NCBI GenBank assembly: GCA_030427705.1
Contig: JAUIBR010000006.1
Span: 1 to 64,000, forward strand
DNA: 64,000 nt
Direction of reading: 5' to 3'
Source: a bacterium
GTDB lineage: Bacteria > Myxococcota_A > Bradymonadia > Bradymonadales > Bradymonadaceae
Shown: one piece after another, positions 1-11,845 of the stretch
How positions within the stretch are numbered: position 1 is the stretch's first letter
Layout: each line of letters begins with the position of its first letter
Made by a program: the position numbers and the translations under genes
Notes under the pieces: generated by a model
Told to the model about the DNA's origin: nothing
The model's input: only the letters and a program-made list of their open reading frames with translations
Databases searched by the model: none

Positions 1-109
1 TCTCGGGTTGGTGGGCGCTTCGCGCGTGTTGGCTCGGTGGTCGTTTGTGGATTGTGCTTTTGGCCACAGAGATGAACCGAGATCCGTGAGGCCCCACCGA
101 GATTTCTTT
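1..109. repeat. 109-bp direct repeat, copy 1 (truncated at window edge)
   Basis: Bases 1-109 are identical to 723-831. The copy holds the TGGTGGGCGCTTCGCGCGTGT signature and the start of a CACAGA-type hairpin arm, but the sequence diverges at base 110, so the right arm present in copy 2 is missing. The repeat may extend left of the window. Bases 110-268 between it and the next gene show no other recognisable element. Confidence 0.9.
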
Positions 110-268
110 GTCGTCATTCAGTGGCACCAACGGAAATGCCAAGAGGGCTGAAACGTGCGCAAACTATCGCTGAAGAAACGCTCTTGGATTCGATTTGGTA
201 TACAACATAAAATTCGAGCGTCGCGGATACACGGTGGATCCAAGTAACCCTGACTGGAAGTGGCACTA

Positions 269-691
269 ATGAACCGTTTAGTACTTGTTATTCTCGCCTC
301 GTTGATTGGATGCTCATCGGCGGATTCCGACTCAGCCGATATGGGTACTGATTCAGATCAAACCGATGCGAGCGATGCCGGTGATTTAGACGAAATCTCC
401 ATCTACTGCTCGCATCTTGTTGACCTGGGCTCCAAGTACTGTCGTGCGGAATCTCCTGAGAGCAGCCTTGTCGGCACCTACATGTTGCCGCCTAGCACCG
501 AGGAGTCATCATGTTCAACATACATGCTGAATCCTCAGCAGGAGTGTTACTCGATCTTTAGGTGCAGTTTCACGCCGGTTAGGGATGACCTTCTTTCGAA
601 AGGTTGGACCTTGTTGAACGAAGAACCCCAATCGTGTGTGAACATTCAACCTGATTTTGGCACAGACGATCTCGATATGGGCTCTGACTAG
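269..691 (+). CDS. small Cys-containing lipoprotein, unknown function
   Basis: A 140-residue protein that I do not recognise. It begins MNRLVLVILASLIGCSS, a short basic n-region, hydrophobic stretch and lipobox ending at Cys15, so it is probably an outer-membrane or periplasmic lipoprotein. The mature part starts with an Asp/Ser-rich linker, followed by a domain with several Cys residues that could form disulfides, and ends in another acidic tail. A GTG at 260 lies in frame, but the ATG at 269 has GGAAG eight bases upstream and gives a better signal peptide. The gene stands alone between two identical 109-bp repeats, which suggests an insertable cassette or a repeat-mediated duplication boundary. 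Acidic linkers like this are common in lipoproteins of this lineage. Confidence 0.75.
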   Translation: MNRLVLVILASLIGCSSADSDSADMGTDSDQTDASDAGDLDEISIYCSHLVDLGSKYCRAESPESSLVGTYMLPPSTEESSCSTYMLNPQQECYSIFRCSFTPVRDDLLSKGWTLLNEEPQSCVNIQPDFGTDDLDMGSD

Positions 692-722
692 GTTGCAAAA
701 TCAGCGAGACACAGGCTCGGGA

Positions 723-931
723 TCTCGGGTTGGTGGGCGCTTCGCGCGTGTTGGCTCGGTGGTCGTTTGTGGATTGTGCTTTTGGCCACAGAGATGAACC
801 GAGATCCGTGAGGCCCCACCGAGATTTCTTTTTATCGCCCGACTTGAAGCGAAGCCAAAAACCACCAAACGCTCTGTGGAACCTCACAAACTTCGGTGGT
901 CCTCTGCGAAGGGTAACGCAATCCGCAATCC
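723..931. repeat. 109-bp direct repeat, copy 2, with imperfect hairpin
   Basis: Bases 723-831 repeat 1-109 exactly. Downstream, the left-arm string CACAGAGATGAACCGAG is loosely mirrored near 880-910 by CTCTGTGG and a GGTGG/CCTCTG stretch, giving a long imperfect hairpin. The 304-bp gap 692-995 contains this element and nothing else that I can support. A 75-residue ORF at 730-957 lies inside the repeat and is not credible as a gene. Confidence 0.75.
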
Positions 932-995
932 AACATACAAACTACACAGTCTGCTGAGGCCCAACCGCTAGCCCCCTGGCCGTTAGCCCCTGGCC

Positions 996-2576
996 CTAGT
1001 CGAGTTCGACCATGTCGGCGTCCGAGAAGGCGGTGCGATTACAGTCGCCGCCGGCGCAGGACACGGTGCAGGTCGTCCCACCGAAACATGTTTGGCGGCA
1101 GCCCCCACCGGCGCAGTGGAATTTACAGGTGGAGTCGGCTTGGCAGACCTGGCTACAGCCGCCAGCCTCACAATCCACTTCGCAATCGGCGTGTTGGCAG
1201 ACGTAGTGGGTGTTCTCTTTCGTCAGCAGAACCGCGCAATCTCGCCGCTGACAAGCTCCGCCTTTTGAGCGACGCTTGAGCCCTGCCTTTGGTTTGACCT
1301 TCTTCTTTGTCGACTTCTTCGTCTTGCTCGTCTTCATTCCCCAATCGGGCTGTTTGTCGAGCTTGATATCGATCTTCATCGGCTTCTGTTTATCCGACGA
1401 GGGCGGTTTGGACGCGGCTGGGGCGGTCTTCGTGACCGGTGGGTTTGGCGCCTGAGCGACCGGTTCGTCGGCCTTGCTTGCAGCAAAGAACAACCCGGCT
1501 ACAAACAAAAACGCGATGGCGCCGCCGGCCAACAAGAACAGGCCGAACATCAGGCCGATGAACTTCAGCCCCCAATTTCCCTTCTTCTTGGGCGGTTTTG
1601 TGTGGTTGTTCGACCAGTCGCCACCGGTGTCTGATACACGACTTCCCGGCACAATCGCCGGCATCGCCAGGGTGTCCAACGTTTCCACGCTGCTAACCTG
1701 CGGGACGTCCACGCCGTTTTGTAGCTCGTCCAGTCGCCGTGCAACCTCAGCCGCTGAACTTGGGCGCTCTGACGGGTCTTTGGCCAATAGCGAATCAACC
1801 AGCTCGGTCAGGCCTCCTCGCACGACTGGCGCCTCCAACAGGTCCTTCACCGGCGTATGGCGCTCATTGACCGTCTTGTAGAGCACGCCAACCGGTGTAT
1901 CGGCCTTGAAAGGGACGGTTCCCGTCATCATCTCGTAGAGCATCACGCCAATGGCGTAGAGGTCGGATGACGCACCCACCTGGTGATCCTGCGCTTGCTC
2001 AGGCGACATATAATAGGGCGTGCCCATGAGGCCACCGGTAGAAGTCAGGCGGTTCTCTTCTTGCGTGGGCAGCGCGATGCCGAAGTCCAATATCTTCGCC
2101 ACGACCGCGCCTTCGGCCGTGGTCTGCAGCATGACATTCTCGGGCTTCAAATCCCGGTGAACGATGCCCGCTGCATGCGCTTCTGCGAGGCCGCTGCAGA
2201 TCTGCCTAGAGATCGACAGCGCAACGCCCAGTGGCAGTCGGCCGGACTTCATCAGGTCGGCCAAGGACTTCCCGTCGACGAACTGCATCGCCATATAGAG
2301 CGCGCCGATCTCGTCGTCTCGACCAAAGTCGACCAGCCCCACGATGTTTGGATGGTGCAAGGACGCCAGTAGTTTGGCTTCGCGGAAGAAGCGTTGCTGC
2401 AGCGACGGGCTATCTGACAGGTCCGAGCGCAACAACTTGACAGCAACTGGCCGGTCTACCGAAACCTGAATCCCATAGTACACCTTGCCCATCCCGCCCT
2501 CGCCAAGCAGGCGGTCGAGGCGGAATCGCCCATCAATGGTATGCCCAATGAGTTTATCGTATCGGTCGGTCAACAA
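996..2576 (-). CDS. transmembrane Ser/Thr protein kinase with Cys-rich ectodomain
   Basis: A 526-residue Hanks-type kinase. The catalytic domain (about residues 14-290) has the glycine loop GEGGMGKV (25-32), the VAVK lysine (Lys47), HRDLKPEN (140-147), DFG (164-166) and GTPYYMSPEQ in the activation segment, so it should be active. After a linker, one strongly hydrophobic segment (WGLKFIGLMFGLFLL onwards) spans the inner membrane. The outer part is a Lys/Pro-rich stalk and about 50 residues with twelve Cys in alternating C-x3-C and C-x4/5-C spacing, where PASTA repeats usually sit. The start is TTG at 2576 (or TTG 2573), preceded by CGGAG, 12 bases after the stop of the PHP lipoprotein gene, so the two are probably co-transcribed. 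A sensing role for the ectodomain is inference. Confidence 0.93.
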   Translation of the reverse strand: MLTDRYDKLIGHTIDGRFRLDRLLGEGGMGKVYYGIQVSVDRPVAVKLLRSDLSDSPSLQQRFFREAKLLASLHHPNIVGLVDFGRDDEIGALYMAMQFVDGKSLADLMKSGRLPLGVALSISRQICSGLAEAHAAGIVHRDLKPENVMLQTTAEGAVVAKILDFGIALPTQEENRLTSTGGLMGTPYYMSPEQAQDHQVGASSDLYAIGVMLYEMMTGTVPFKADTPVGVLYKTVNERHTPVKDLLEAPVVRGGLTELVDSLLAKDPSERPSSAAEVARRLDELQNGVDVPQVSSVETLDTLAMPAIVPGSRVSDTGGDWSNNHTKPPKKKGNWGLKFIGLMFGLFLLAGGAIAFLFVAGLFFAASKADEPVAQAPNPPVTKTAPAASKPPSSDKQKPMKIDIKLDKQPDWGMKTSKTKKSTKKKVKPKAGLKRRSKGGACQRRDCAVLLTKENTHYVCQHADCEVDCEAGGCSQVCQADSTCKFHCAGGGCRQTCFGGTTCTVSCAGGDCNRTAFSDADMVELD

Positions 2577-2588
2577 CGCTCCGAGCGC

Positions 2589-5240
2589 TTACTCACACCA
2601 CCCATCCACGTTAATCGCGTCCAGATTCAGCGGCAACACTCCGGGCGGCGTCCAGCCGTCATTGTCGACATCGACGAAGATGGCGTTGCTGAAAGCCAGC
2701 GTAGGTCCGCCGTAGTCGGCTTGGGTCTGTGGATTGGGCCCATGCGCAAAGAACGAGACCCATGAGTCCTGCGTGAAGCTCAGCGTGATGGTCTCGTCGA
2801 AGTCATTTCCGTTTGTGCCCGTGCGGTCGATCTCTTGCACAATCGAGCCGTTGACGACGACAAAGAGCTTCTCGGCCTGACTCCAGTTTGCGGTCTGCAC
2901 GCGGACGCCAAACGTGATGTCCTGGGCAGCTGTCGCAGGAATCATATCGGCCGGGAGTTTGCCATCGGTGAAGTCCATAAAGGCGTTTTTGCCGACCGTG
3001 ACGCGGCCTTCTTTCAAGGCGGTCTTCACGTCATCATCTGTGACAGTATTTGGCGTCTTTGGGATCGGCATGTAGTTGCGTATCGCTCCTGCCGGATCGC
3101 CTTTCAGGTCGTGTGTATCCGAGTTTCCAAGGCCGGTCTTGTGCAGGCCGACGTTATGGAACGTCGACCAATCTGCGTAAATTCTGCAGGTCGAGCTGAT
3201 GCGATTGACGATCTCGATGGTGTCGAAATCAGTCGACCACAACTCGTCCTCGAAGGTGCGTGGGTCTTCGGTAGGCTCGTAATCGACGGTTTCGAACAAA
3301 GAGGAACTTCCACGTGGGTGATTCAACTGAATCAACGGCTGCGAAGGGATTGCACGAGCGGCTGCGAAGATGTCCGGAATCAGACGTCGCTTAATCTCAC
3401 CGTCTTCAAGGTAGGCGAGTGGAATCGTGTTATTGCCCCGGGTCATGCGGTCATATTCGATGGGATAGACACCTTGATGACTGGTGGTTGGCGAAATCTC
3501 GACACCTGGGAACGTCGCAAGTTGGTCCTGCATGCCGAGCGCGTCGATAATGGGTTGGAGGTCCGTCACGACGTCATGATCGGTGGACGCCACGAACTCC
3601 ACGCCCTCAGCGATATTGTCCAGGACGCGGTCTTCGACGCGAACGCTGGAGTCTGTGCTCGGCTCCATATGTTGGTGGAAATCGCCAGATAACCAGCCGT
3701 CTGTATCGACCGTGCGGTTGAGCTGGGTTTGCCAGGTCGTCAGCTCGTTTGCATTGATGTCGACCGTGTCGACGACCACGTCGTATTCAAGGCCGCGCGA
3801 GGCAACGACCGAGTACGAACCCACTTCCAGCTCAATCTCGCCGGTGCCACGGATGGCGAAGAACTCTGCGCCATCGATGCCCAAAACCTTAACCAGGCCG
3901 GTTGGGCGAGCACTTCCGTCAAAGAGCTCAGCCCGTAATGTGCCAACGGGTGGAACACGAATGACAGCGTCTTGGCTCAGGTCGACGCTACCGGTGGTGG
4001 GAACGCCGCCAAAGCCAGGGGCGACCTCAACGGTATAGGTTCCGGGCTCCAAACTGATTGGGAGTTTGCCATCGGCGATCGTCTTGTCGGTCAGGAGGAA
4101 CACGCCATCTTTGCTGACCGTGACGCGTCGTCCAACGACTGGATTGCCGTTGTCATCGACAACCTCGATCTCGCGAGCGACGCGGTCAGGCTCGCGTTCG
4201 AGTGTAGTCAACATGCGGTCGCGCAGCGTTTCCATGCGGCCGTCACCGACGTCCATCCAGCGCATGTACGAGACCTCTTGGTCTTCCTCGATCCGGAACT
4301 GGCCTTGGTCAACCAGAAGCCAGGGGGCAGCTTCGCTAAACGGAAGTTCGGTCAGCTTAATGGGCTTCTCGCCGCGGTAGCTGAAGTTCGCGCCGTCGTC
4401 AGTGCGGCTGAGCAGGTAATCGAAGAACATCAATGTCGTGTTGAGTCCAAACTCTTCACGGAATGGTTCCACCCGGTCGCTGAAGCCATACCAATCGCCC
4501 AGATCGACGTTACGTGGCACTGAGCCGACGTTTTTGACCCAGGTGATGACCTCCATTTCGGTCGTGTCTGGGTACAAACGGTATTCCGTGGTGAGGTCGA
4601 GGTCTTGCGGTCGGAAAAGCGCGTCACCCACGACCCCGACGAGGTAAGCCATTGCGTAGTCGCGCCCCTCGACGCGAATGACTGCCGGACCGCCGTCCGA
4701 GCCATCGCGCACGATCTCGACCGAGGTCGCAAGCTGCGCGTTAAACCCGATCTTGGGGTTGAAGAGTGCGAATCGGTCGTCGGCGTCGGAACCGACAAGC
4801 TCCGCATCAACGATCATTCCTCCCGTAAACATCTCTTGAAGGTTGGTCGTCTCGGCCTGGACGCAGTAACGGGCTTGGGCATTGTACATCACGAAATCGC
4901 CGGGGCGGCAATGTGCCCATAGGCCAGTAAATCCGCCCGAATCCGAGCCTGCACGGCCGACCCGTGATTGGCCATCGTTTGCCGGCACGTTCACATCGAC
5001 GCCGTCCGGATCAACGCCATCCTGTGTTGGATAGCGGTCTCGCGGAGTCCACGGCATGTCCGACATATCCTCGCCAGGATCCAAATCCGAAGGTTGGTCC
5101 AGGGAAATATCCACGCCCATGTCTTGTTGGTTGTTGGTTGGCGTTTCGTCGTCGCCACAGCCAAAACCAACCACAAGCCCCAGGGCCAACATGGCGAATG
5201 TGCTTGTGTTTAGGCGTCGATTCAGTAGGGTGCTGAACAA
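2589..5240 (-). CDS. PHP-domain lipoprotein, CehA/McbA-like metallohydrolase
   Basis: An 883-residue exported protein with a PHP (polymerase and histidinol phosphatase) fold like CehA/McbA. With the TTG start at 5240 (AAAGGTG upstream) it has an RR-containing n-region and the lipobox GFGC, followed by an acidic linker. The N-terminal half looks all-beta, with an Ig-like stretch. The PHP half starts near residue 516 and keeps likely metal ligands: HxH (522/524), TDHD (about 554-556), NHP (His641) and SDTH (708-710). Substrate unknown; CehA and McbA hydrolyse carbamate or aryl-ester bonds. The frame stays open upstream to 5438, over uvrB. An ATG at 5279 gives an awkwardly long n-region, so TTG 5240 is preferred. 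The kinase gene follows closely. Confidence 0.82.
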   Translation of the reverse strand: MFSTLLNRRLNTSTFAMLALGLVVGFGCGDDETPTNNQQDMGVDISLDQPSDLDPGEDMSDMPWTPRDRYPTQDGVDPDGVDVNVPANDGQSRVGRAGSDSGGFTGLWAHCRPGDFVMYNAQARYCVQAETTNLQEMFTGGMIVDAELVGSDADDRFALFNPKIGFNAQLATSVEIVRDGSDGGPAVIRVEGRDYAMAYLVGVVGDALFRPQDLDLTTEYRLYPDTTEMEVITWVKNVGSVPRNVDLGDWYGFSDRVEPFREEFGLNTTLMFFDYLLSRTDDGANFSYRGEKPIKLTELPFSEAAPWLLVDQGQFRIEEDQEVSYMRWMDVGDGRMETLRDRMLTTLEREPDRVAREIEVVDDNGNPVVGRRVTVSKDGVFLLTDKTIADGKLPISLEPGTYTVEVAPGFGGVPTTGSVDLSQDAVIRVPPVGTLRAELFDGSARPTGLVKVLGIDGAEFFAIRGTGEIELEVGSYSVVASRGLEYDVVVDTVDINANELTTWQTQLNRTVDTDGWLSGDFHQHMEPSTDSSVRVEDRVLDNIAEGVEFVASTDHDVVTDLQPIIDALGMQDQLATFPGVEISPTTSHQGVYPIEYDRMTRGNNTIPLAYLEDGEIKRRLIPDIFAAARAIPSQPLIQLNHPRGSSSLFETVDYEPTEDPRTFEDELWSTDFDTIEIVNRISSTCRIYADWSTFHNVGLHKTGLGNSDTHDLKGDPAGAIRNYMPIPKTPNTVTDDDVKTALKEGRVTVGKNAFMDFTDGKLPADMIPATAAQDITFGVRVQTANWSQAEKLFVVVNGSIVQEIDRTGTNGNDFDETITLSFTQDSWVSFFAHGPNPQTQADYGGPTLAFSNAIFVDVDNDGWTPPGVLPLNLDAINVDGWCE

Positions 5241-5280
5241 ATGTCGAGCACCTTTGACCTGGTTGTCCGGTAGATACATC

Positions 5281-7257
<1,977 letters not shown>

Positions 7258-7273
7258 GCGAGCCCTAGTTTTG

Positions 7274-7302
7274 TTGACGAACTCACGTTCCGCACCGACT
7301 AT
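7274..7302 (+). promoter_or_regulatory. possible sigma70 promoter for the M23 peptidase gene
   Basis: TTGACG at 7274-7279 is followed after 17 bases by GACTAT at 7297-7302. The -35 match is good (5 of 6), the -10 match is weak. It lies about 50 bases ahead of the GTG start in the short uvrB-M23 gap. Confidence 0.3.
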
Positions 7303-7354
7303 GCTATCTGACGCGGGGTCACGGACGACGCCGCAACGATGACATGGATGTTCA

Positions 7355-8749
7355 GTGGGAAGTATTCAACGCGTGTTTGGTAAACGCGATCCGTTTGACG
7401 ACTTACTCCGAAGCCAGCGCCGCACACGGCGTGGTGGGCGAGGCAAATGGGTCATTCTTTTTGTAGTTTTGGGGGCGTTAGGAGCGATTGGCTACTGGTG
7501 GTCTGACTCTGCACCGGTTGCAGAAACAGAACCTGTGGCCGACCTGAGCGCGGCATTTGGCGTGGCCTCCTCAAACATCGCCCGTGCGCAGCATTCGGCG
7601 CTTGAACCGCTCTTGGTCGAAGCTCCCGAAGAGGAAGAAGCAGCGGTCGTGGTCTGGGACGAGTCTTGGACCGAAGGCGCCGAAGCAAAGCTCAAAGGTA
7701 AACTCGCCCGCAACCAGTCCGTGTTTGTGGCGCTGCAGGCCAAAGGGCTCGACCCCGCCAAATTCCAACCCGCCATCACGGCGATGAGCAAGGTGTTCGA
7801 CTTCCGCAAGAGCCGACCTGGCGATGATTGGCGTGTGTACGTTGAGGCAGATGGGTCGCTGACAAAATTCGAGTACTCGACGTCTCCCGAAGACGTTTGG
7901 GTTGCCGAACAAAAGGAAGGAGCCTTCGAAGCTACGAAGCTCGAAATCCCTGTAGAGATTCGGCAAGAGACGATCCGCGGCACCATCAAGAGCTCGCTTT
8001 GGCTGGCGTTTGACGAGGCGGGAGCGAGCGCGCGCCTCAGCCAGAACTTCATCGATTTGTTCGTCTACACCATCGACTTCAATGTCGAAACGCAGGTCGG
8101 CGATACCTTCGTCGTGCATTACGAACAGAAGTATCTAGACGGCAAATACCTTGGCGATGGGCGTGTCTTGGCGGCTAGCTACCACGGCGCCGAAGGCAGC
8201 AAGTACGGCTTTTGGTTCGATAACGGCGAAGAATCCGGCTACTACGACGAAAATGGGGACAGCCTGAAGCGTCAGTTCCTAAAGAGTCCAATCCCTATCG
8301 TGCGCATCACCAGCAAGTTTGGCCGTCGCTTCCACCCGGTGCTGAAGAAGATGAAGATGCACGCTGGTGTCGACTATGGCGCACCCACCGGAACACCTGT
8401 CATGGCCGCTGCCGATGGCACAATCGTTCACGCGGGCTGGAAGGGAGCCAATGGAAAGCTAGTTTCAATCAAACACCCCAACGGCTACGTAACCCACTAC
8501 GCACACCTCTCAAAAATCACGAAGGGTTTGAAGCGTGGAAAAAAGGTGTCACAAAAAGACATTATTGGGAAAGTGGGCACAACCGGTCGCTCAACAGGCC
8601 CACACCTGCACTACGGCATGACCAAAAACGGCCAGAATGTGAACCCCTTGAAGGTGGATGCACAGAAAGCAGAACCGCTGGTCGGCGACGCAAAAGAGAG
8701 GTATCTTCGCACCGTCGTTGAACCCCTCAAAAAGCTGGTCGGTGAATGA
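7355..8749 (+). CDS. membrane-anchored M23 (LytM-type) peptidase
   Basis: A 464-residue peptidoglycan endopeptidase or amidase activator. A basic cytoplasmic start (RSQRRTRRGGRGK) precedes one transmembrane segment (about residues 30-47), so the rest is periplasmic. The C-terminal M23 domain keeps its zinc and catalytic residues: HAGVDYG (His336, Asp340), HYAHL (His381/384) and the PHLHYG pair (His417/419). The middle region resembles the OapA/SH3-like part common in such proteins. All residues point to an active enzyme rather than an EnvC/NlpD-like decoy. The start is GTG at 7355; no strong ribosome site is visible and no better in-frame start was found. Its stop overlaps the next start by ATGA, so expression is coupled to the Omp85-type protein. 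Confidence 0.92.
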   Translation: MGSIQRVFGKRDPFDDLLRSQRRTRRGGRGKWVILFVVLGALGAIGYWWSDSAPVAETEPVADLSAAFGVASSNIARAQHSALEPLLVEAPEEEEAAVVVWDESWTEGAEAKLKGKLARNQSVFVALQAKGLDPAKFQPAITAMSKVFDFRKSRPGDDWRVYVEADGSLTKFEYSTSPEDVWVAEQKEGAFEATKLEIPVEIRQETIRGTIKSSLWLAFDEAGASARLSQNFIDLFVYTIDFNVETQVGDTFVVHYEQKYLDGKYLGDGRVLAASYHGAEGSKYGFWFDNGEESGYYDENGDSLKRQFLKSPIPIVRITSKFGRRFHPVLKKMKMHAGVDYGAPTGTPVMAAADGTIVHAGWKGANGKLVSIKHPNGYVTHYAHLSKITKGLKRGKKVSQKDIIGKVGTTGRSTGPHLHYGMTKNGQNVNPLKVDAQKAEPLVGDAKERYLRTVVEPLKKLVGE

Positions 8750-9849
8750 GAACAACCCTCCTGATCGTGTTCCTGAGCATCGTCGCGCCTACCATTGCGA
8801 TTGCGCAGGAATCGGACGAATCCGCCGAACAGGAGTCGACCGCCGAAGAAGAAAAGAAGAAGGATTTCGAGTGGGCCGTCGCACCCATTCCTTCGCGTAG
8901 TCCCAACCTGGGTTGGGGACTTGGCGCAATCGCTATGGCGATCTACCCCGTCGATAGCGCATCGCCGCCCGCAGTCTCGTCCTTGGCGGGTTTTTGGTTT
9001 CAGAAAGGGTATGTCGTTGCAGCGTTTCAGAAGCTGCACCTGATGAATGATTCGCTGCGCATTACCGGTGGCGGCGGCTACCTGAGCTTCGATTTCGAGT
9101 ACGAACAGGTGAACGCGACCCCGTTGCCGGTCGCCTACAATCAGTCATCGGGTTTTGTGTTCGCGAACGTGCTCTTTGAGGTGCTACCCAAGCTCTACAT
9201 TGGGCCACGTTATCAGCTGACGACGACCACGTTTGACCCCGAAGATATCTTCAGCGAGGTCTTCATTCGGGCGCTCAACAACGGGTCGTTGAACAACCTC
9301 ACATCAGGCATCGGCCTCATCCTTCAGCACGACACGCGAGACTCACAGTTTTTCGCTCGGTCGGGCATGAACACGCAGGTCAAATTCACATTGAATCCAG
9401 AGTTTTTGGGTTCGGAGTCCGCGTTCAGCCGATTGGAAGCCAAGAACTCTGGCTACAAAGAAGTGCAGCCCAATGTGGTACTTGCGTACCGTGCTTCCTG
9501 GCGTTCCGTACACGGCGATGTGCCCCTGAGTGGGCTAATTCGCTATGGTCAGGGCAACGACCTTCGTGGCTATGAGTCCGGCAGGTACGTTGGAACCAAA
9601 GCGTTCGTGACCCAGGGGGAAATGCGTTGGCGATTCTGGTGGCGCTTTGGTCTAGTGATGTTCGCCGGCGTCGGCTCGATCTTCGAGGAGTTCGATGAGT
9701 GGAGCACGGACGACTTGCTGCCGAGCATCGGTGGCGGTCTACGCTTCCTGCTGGCCGAACAGAACGAACTCAACTACCGAATCGATTTCTCAATCGGTCG
9801 CTACAAAGGCAACAGTGCTGTCTACTTCTCCGTTGGAGAAGCCTTCTAG
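8746..9849 (+). CDS. barrel-only BamA/TamA-family outer membrane protein
   Basis: A 367-residue secreted protein with a cleavable signal (MRTTLLIVFLSIVAPTIAIAQ), a short acidic linker and then a single Omp85-type beta-barrel without POTRA domains. The Gly/aromatic pattern, the late FVTQGEMRWRFWW strand and the closing strand ending in Phe (VYFSVGEAF) fit an outer-membrane barrel recognised by the BAM machine. Such surface-antigen D15-like proteins are widespread, and their roles are mostly unknown. It overlaps the M23 peptidase gene by four bases, suggesting a shared envelope job; that pairing is inference. It is distinct from the POTRA-bearing TamA-like protein at 44.7-46.6 kb. Confidence 0.85.
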   Translation: MRTTLLIVFLSIVAPTIAIAQESDESAEQESTAEEEKKKDFEWAVAPIPSRSPNLGWGLGAIAMAIYPVDSASPPAVSSLAGFWFQKGYVVAAFQKLHLMNDSLRITGGGGYLSFDFEYEQVNATPLPVAYNQSSGFVFANVLFEVLPKLYIGPRYQLTTTTFDPEDIFSEVFIRALNNGSLNNLTSGIGLILQHDTRDSQFFARSGMNTQVKFTLNPEFLGSESAFSRLEAKNSGYKEVQPNVVLAYRASWRSVHGDVPLSGLIRYGQGNDLRGYESGRYVGTKAFVTQGEMRWRFWWRFGLVMFAGVGSIFEEFDEWSTDDLLPSIGGGLRFLLAEQNELNYRIDFSIGRYKGNSAVYFSVGEAF

Positions 9850-9851
9850 CT

Positions 9852-10187
9852 TCATTGCGGTGCGGTGATGACATCCATGGCGGCCAGCGCCACGACCACC
9901 CCAACGAGAAGGGAAATTATGAGATTGGCCAGGCAATAGAAGAAGCCAATCTGGACGATCATCTTTCCGCCCGAAGGACTTTCACCCCGTTCAATTCGAC
10001 CGATTTCCATGCGGCTCGTCACGATTCCGGCCACGCTAAACAGAAACAGGAACGGGACGGCGAGTCCGGCGAGTATGAACGAAGCCCCGCATGAGCAAAA
10101 TGTCGCGAGGCTCAGCATCAACGTGATGATGGCCAATAACGACGTTCCGGAGTCGTTCGGGTTGTACGGTCTGTCGGGACTGGTCAT
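9852..10187 (-). CDS. small DUF4190-like membrane protein
   Basis: A 111-residue protein with a polar N-terminus (MTSPDRPYNPNDSGTS) and two or three hydrophobic stretches, with ARG/GLU residues in the loop between them (RMEIGRIERGESPSGG). This is the DUF4190 layout, whose function is unknown. The ATG at 10187 has ACGGAG seven bases upstream. It converges with the Omp85-like gene two bases away and is transcribed in the same direction as, and downstream of, the GMC oxidoreductase (gap 19 bases), so it may be the tail of that transcript. Confidence 0.75.
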   Translation of the reverse strand: MTSPDRPYNPNDSGTSLLAIITLMLSLATFCSCGASFILAGLAVPFLFLFSVAGIVTSRMEIGRIERGESPSGGKMIVQIGFFYCLANLIISLLVGVVVALAAMDVITAPQ

Positions 10188-10206
10188 TCGGTAACTCCGT
10201 TAGTTG

Positions 10207-11694
10207 CTAGAGCGTATCGGCCAAACGCTCCGCAACCATTAGCACGGTCAAGTGGATGTTTGCGTGGGGAATTGTTGGGAAAAGCGACGCATCGATGACC
10301 TGCAGGTTATCTAAGCCGTAGACGCGACCATCGGGAGCACAGGCAGCCTGTCCCTCCTCGCCCATCGGGACAGTGCCGCATGGGTGATACCCGCTGTCCG
10401 TGTATTTCTTCACCTTCTTTGCGATGCGGTTCTTGTCCTTTAGCACCTTGGTCCAGGGCATGAACGGGGAACCCAGCACTTTCATTGCCGGCTGTTGCGT
10501 GACCTCAAACAGCGTTTGATACATGTCGACCGCCAGCTTGAAGTCCAACGGATGGTCCAAGAGGGCGCTGTTTACCTGGGGAGCAACGTTTGGGTCGGCA
10601 CTGGTGTAGACGATCGAGCCCGTACCATGCGGCTTTCCGATCATCGCCATCATGGACGCGTTCCTGAAATTCACGTTCGGAAACTGCCAGCGATTTCCAG
10701 GCTGCATGACTAGGTCGTTGTCGAAACGACCCGAGCCGAAGCGACACATGACCTGAATCAACGGGTCGGTACGTTGGGCTTCTGTGGCTCGGTGCAGGCG
10801 ATAGAAAATCGCAAATCCTGGATGGTCCAAGAGGTGCTTGTTCACAAAGTCGTTTGGCACCGCAAGCTCAACGCTCAAGCGGCCAACCTGGTCCTTCGGG
10901 CCGATGCCAGAGGCCAGCAAAAGGCGTGGTGTTTGGATAGCGCCTAAGCAGCAGATGTATCGGTCGGCAACCAGTGTCTTGGTGCCGCTGCCATCTCGAA
11001 CCGTCACCCCGGTGACCCGCTCGCCATCGAGCTCAAAACGAAGGGCGGTGGTTTCGCTGAGGATGCTGAGGTTCTCGCGCTCACGAACGTCCGGCGTTAG
11101 ATAGGCTTCTGCGGCACTGATCCGCCGACCCTCAATCTTGTTCATTGCGTGGGGGCCAGTCCCTTTCGTACCGGCGGTATTGCCGTCTTCGCAGTAGGGA
11201 TGCCCCAGCGACTGACACGCGTCGATGAAGCCGGCTGACCACTCTGTTTGCTCGGATTTTGGATGGCGACGAAGCGGCATTGGGCCATCGCCTCCGTGGT
11301 CGTCTCGGTCGCCAAAATCGTGGTCCGTCTCAAGCTTGTTGAGATAGGGAAGAGCGGCCTCCCACGTCCAGCCCTTCGCCCCGTGAGCTTCCCATTCGTC
11401 GATATCGTAGGGCTGCGGACGTAGCGCAATGCATGTGTTTACGGCAGACGAGCCGCCCATGACTCGCCCACGTGGCAAGGGGAAGCGGTACTTCTGCTGT
11501 GTGTTAACCTTGTGTTTGAAACCCCAGTCATGCTTGAAGGAGTTGCGGGTGCCATCGGCCAGGTCGAACGGCAGCGTTTGCCCAAAATAGTCGGGGCCAG
11601 ATTCGACCAGCTCGACCTCTTGGTCCGATCGCGCGCTCAACCGGTTGGCGATCACGCACCCCGAAGATCCTGCACCCAGTATGATGGTCTTCAA
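10207..11694 (-). CDS. GMC-family FAD-dependent oxidoreductase
   Basis: A 495-residue flavoprotein of the glucose-methanol-choline family, which oxidises alcohols with FAD. With the start at TTG 11694 (GGAG five bases upstream) the protein opens directly on the dinucleotide fold KTIILGAGSSGC (GAGSSG at 7-12). The GMC signature near GRVMGGSSAVN and the C-terminal active-site pair (His437 in YHPCGT; His477/Asn479 in PHANIH) are present. Substrate cannot be read from sequence; choline dehydrogenase-like enzymes are the nearest family. The frame is open to 11856, but the first part overlaps the divergent Sua5-like gene and looks non-coding; ATG at 11754 is the only reasonable alternative. No aldehyde dehydrogenase or betaine gene is nearby. 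Confidence 0.92.
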   Translation of the reverse strand: MKTIILGAGSSGCVIANRLSARSDQEVELVESGPDYFGQTLPFDLADGTRNSFKHDWGFKHKVNTQQKYRFPLPRGRVMGGSSAVNTCIALRPQPYDIDEWEAHGAKGWTWEAALPYLNKLETDHDFGDRDDHGGDGPMPLRRHPKSEQTEWSAGFIDACQSLGHPYCEDGNTAGTKGTGPHAMNKIEGRRISAAEAYLTPDVRERENLSILSETTALRFELDGERVTGVTVRDGSGTKTLVADRYICCLGAIQTPRLLLASGIGPKDQVGRLSVELAVPNDFVNKHLLDHPGFAIFYRLHRATEAQRTDPLIQVMCRFGSGRFDNDLVMQPGNRWQFPNVNFRNASMMAMIGKPHGTGSIVYTSADPNVAPQVNSALLDHPLDFKLAVDMYQTLFEVTQQPAMKVLGSPFMPWTKVLKDKNRIAKKVKKYTDSGYHPCGTVPMGEEGQAACAPDGRVYGLDNLQVIDASLFPTIPHANIHLTVLMVAERLADTL

Positions 11695-11845
11695 ATCGAC
11701 TCCAATTCGCGCAGCCACCCAAACAACGGGCTTTGCGTTTGCGCTGATGGACATTGATAGACCGGAATCGCTTGCCTGACGACCCCTCGTGTCGATACAC
11801 TTATATGTGACGCGATTGTCACGTCCCTTTCCTCCAAGGAGACCA

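Noticed and set aside
730-957. 75-codon ORF inside the 109-bp repeat
   Set aside because: Entirely repeat-derived, no ribosome site, no conserved-looking sequence.
5056-5280. Extended uvrB start upstream of 5281
   Set aside because: The extra 75 residues match nothing in UvrB and lie over the divergent gene.
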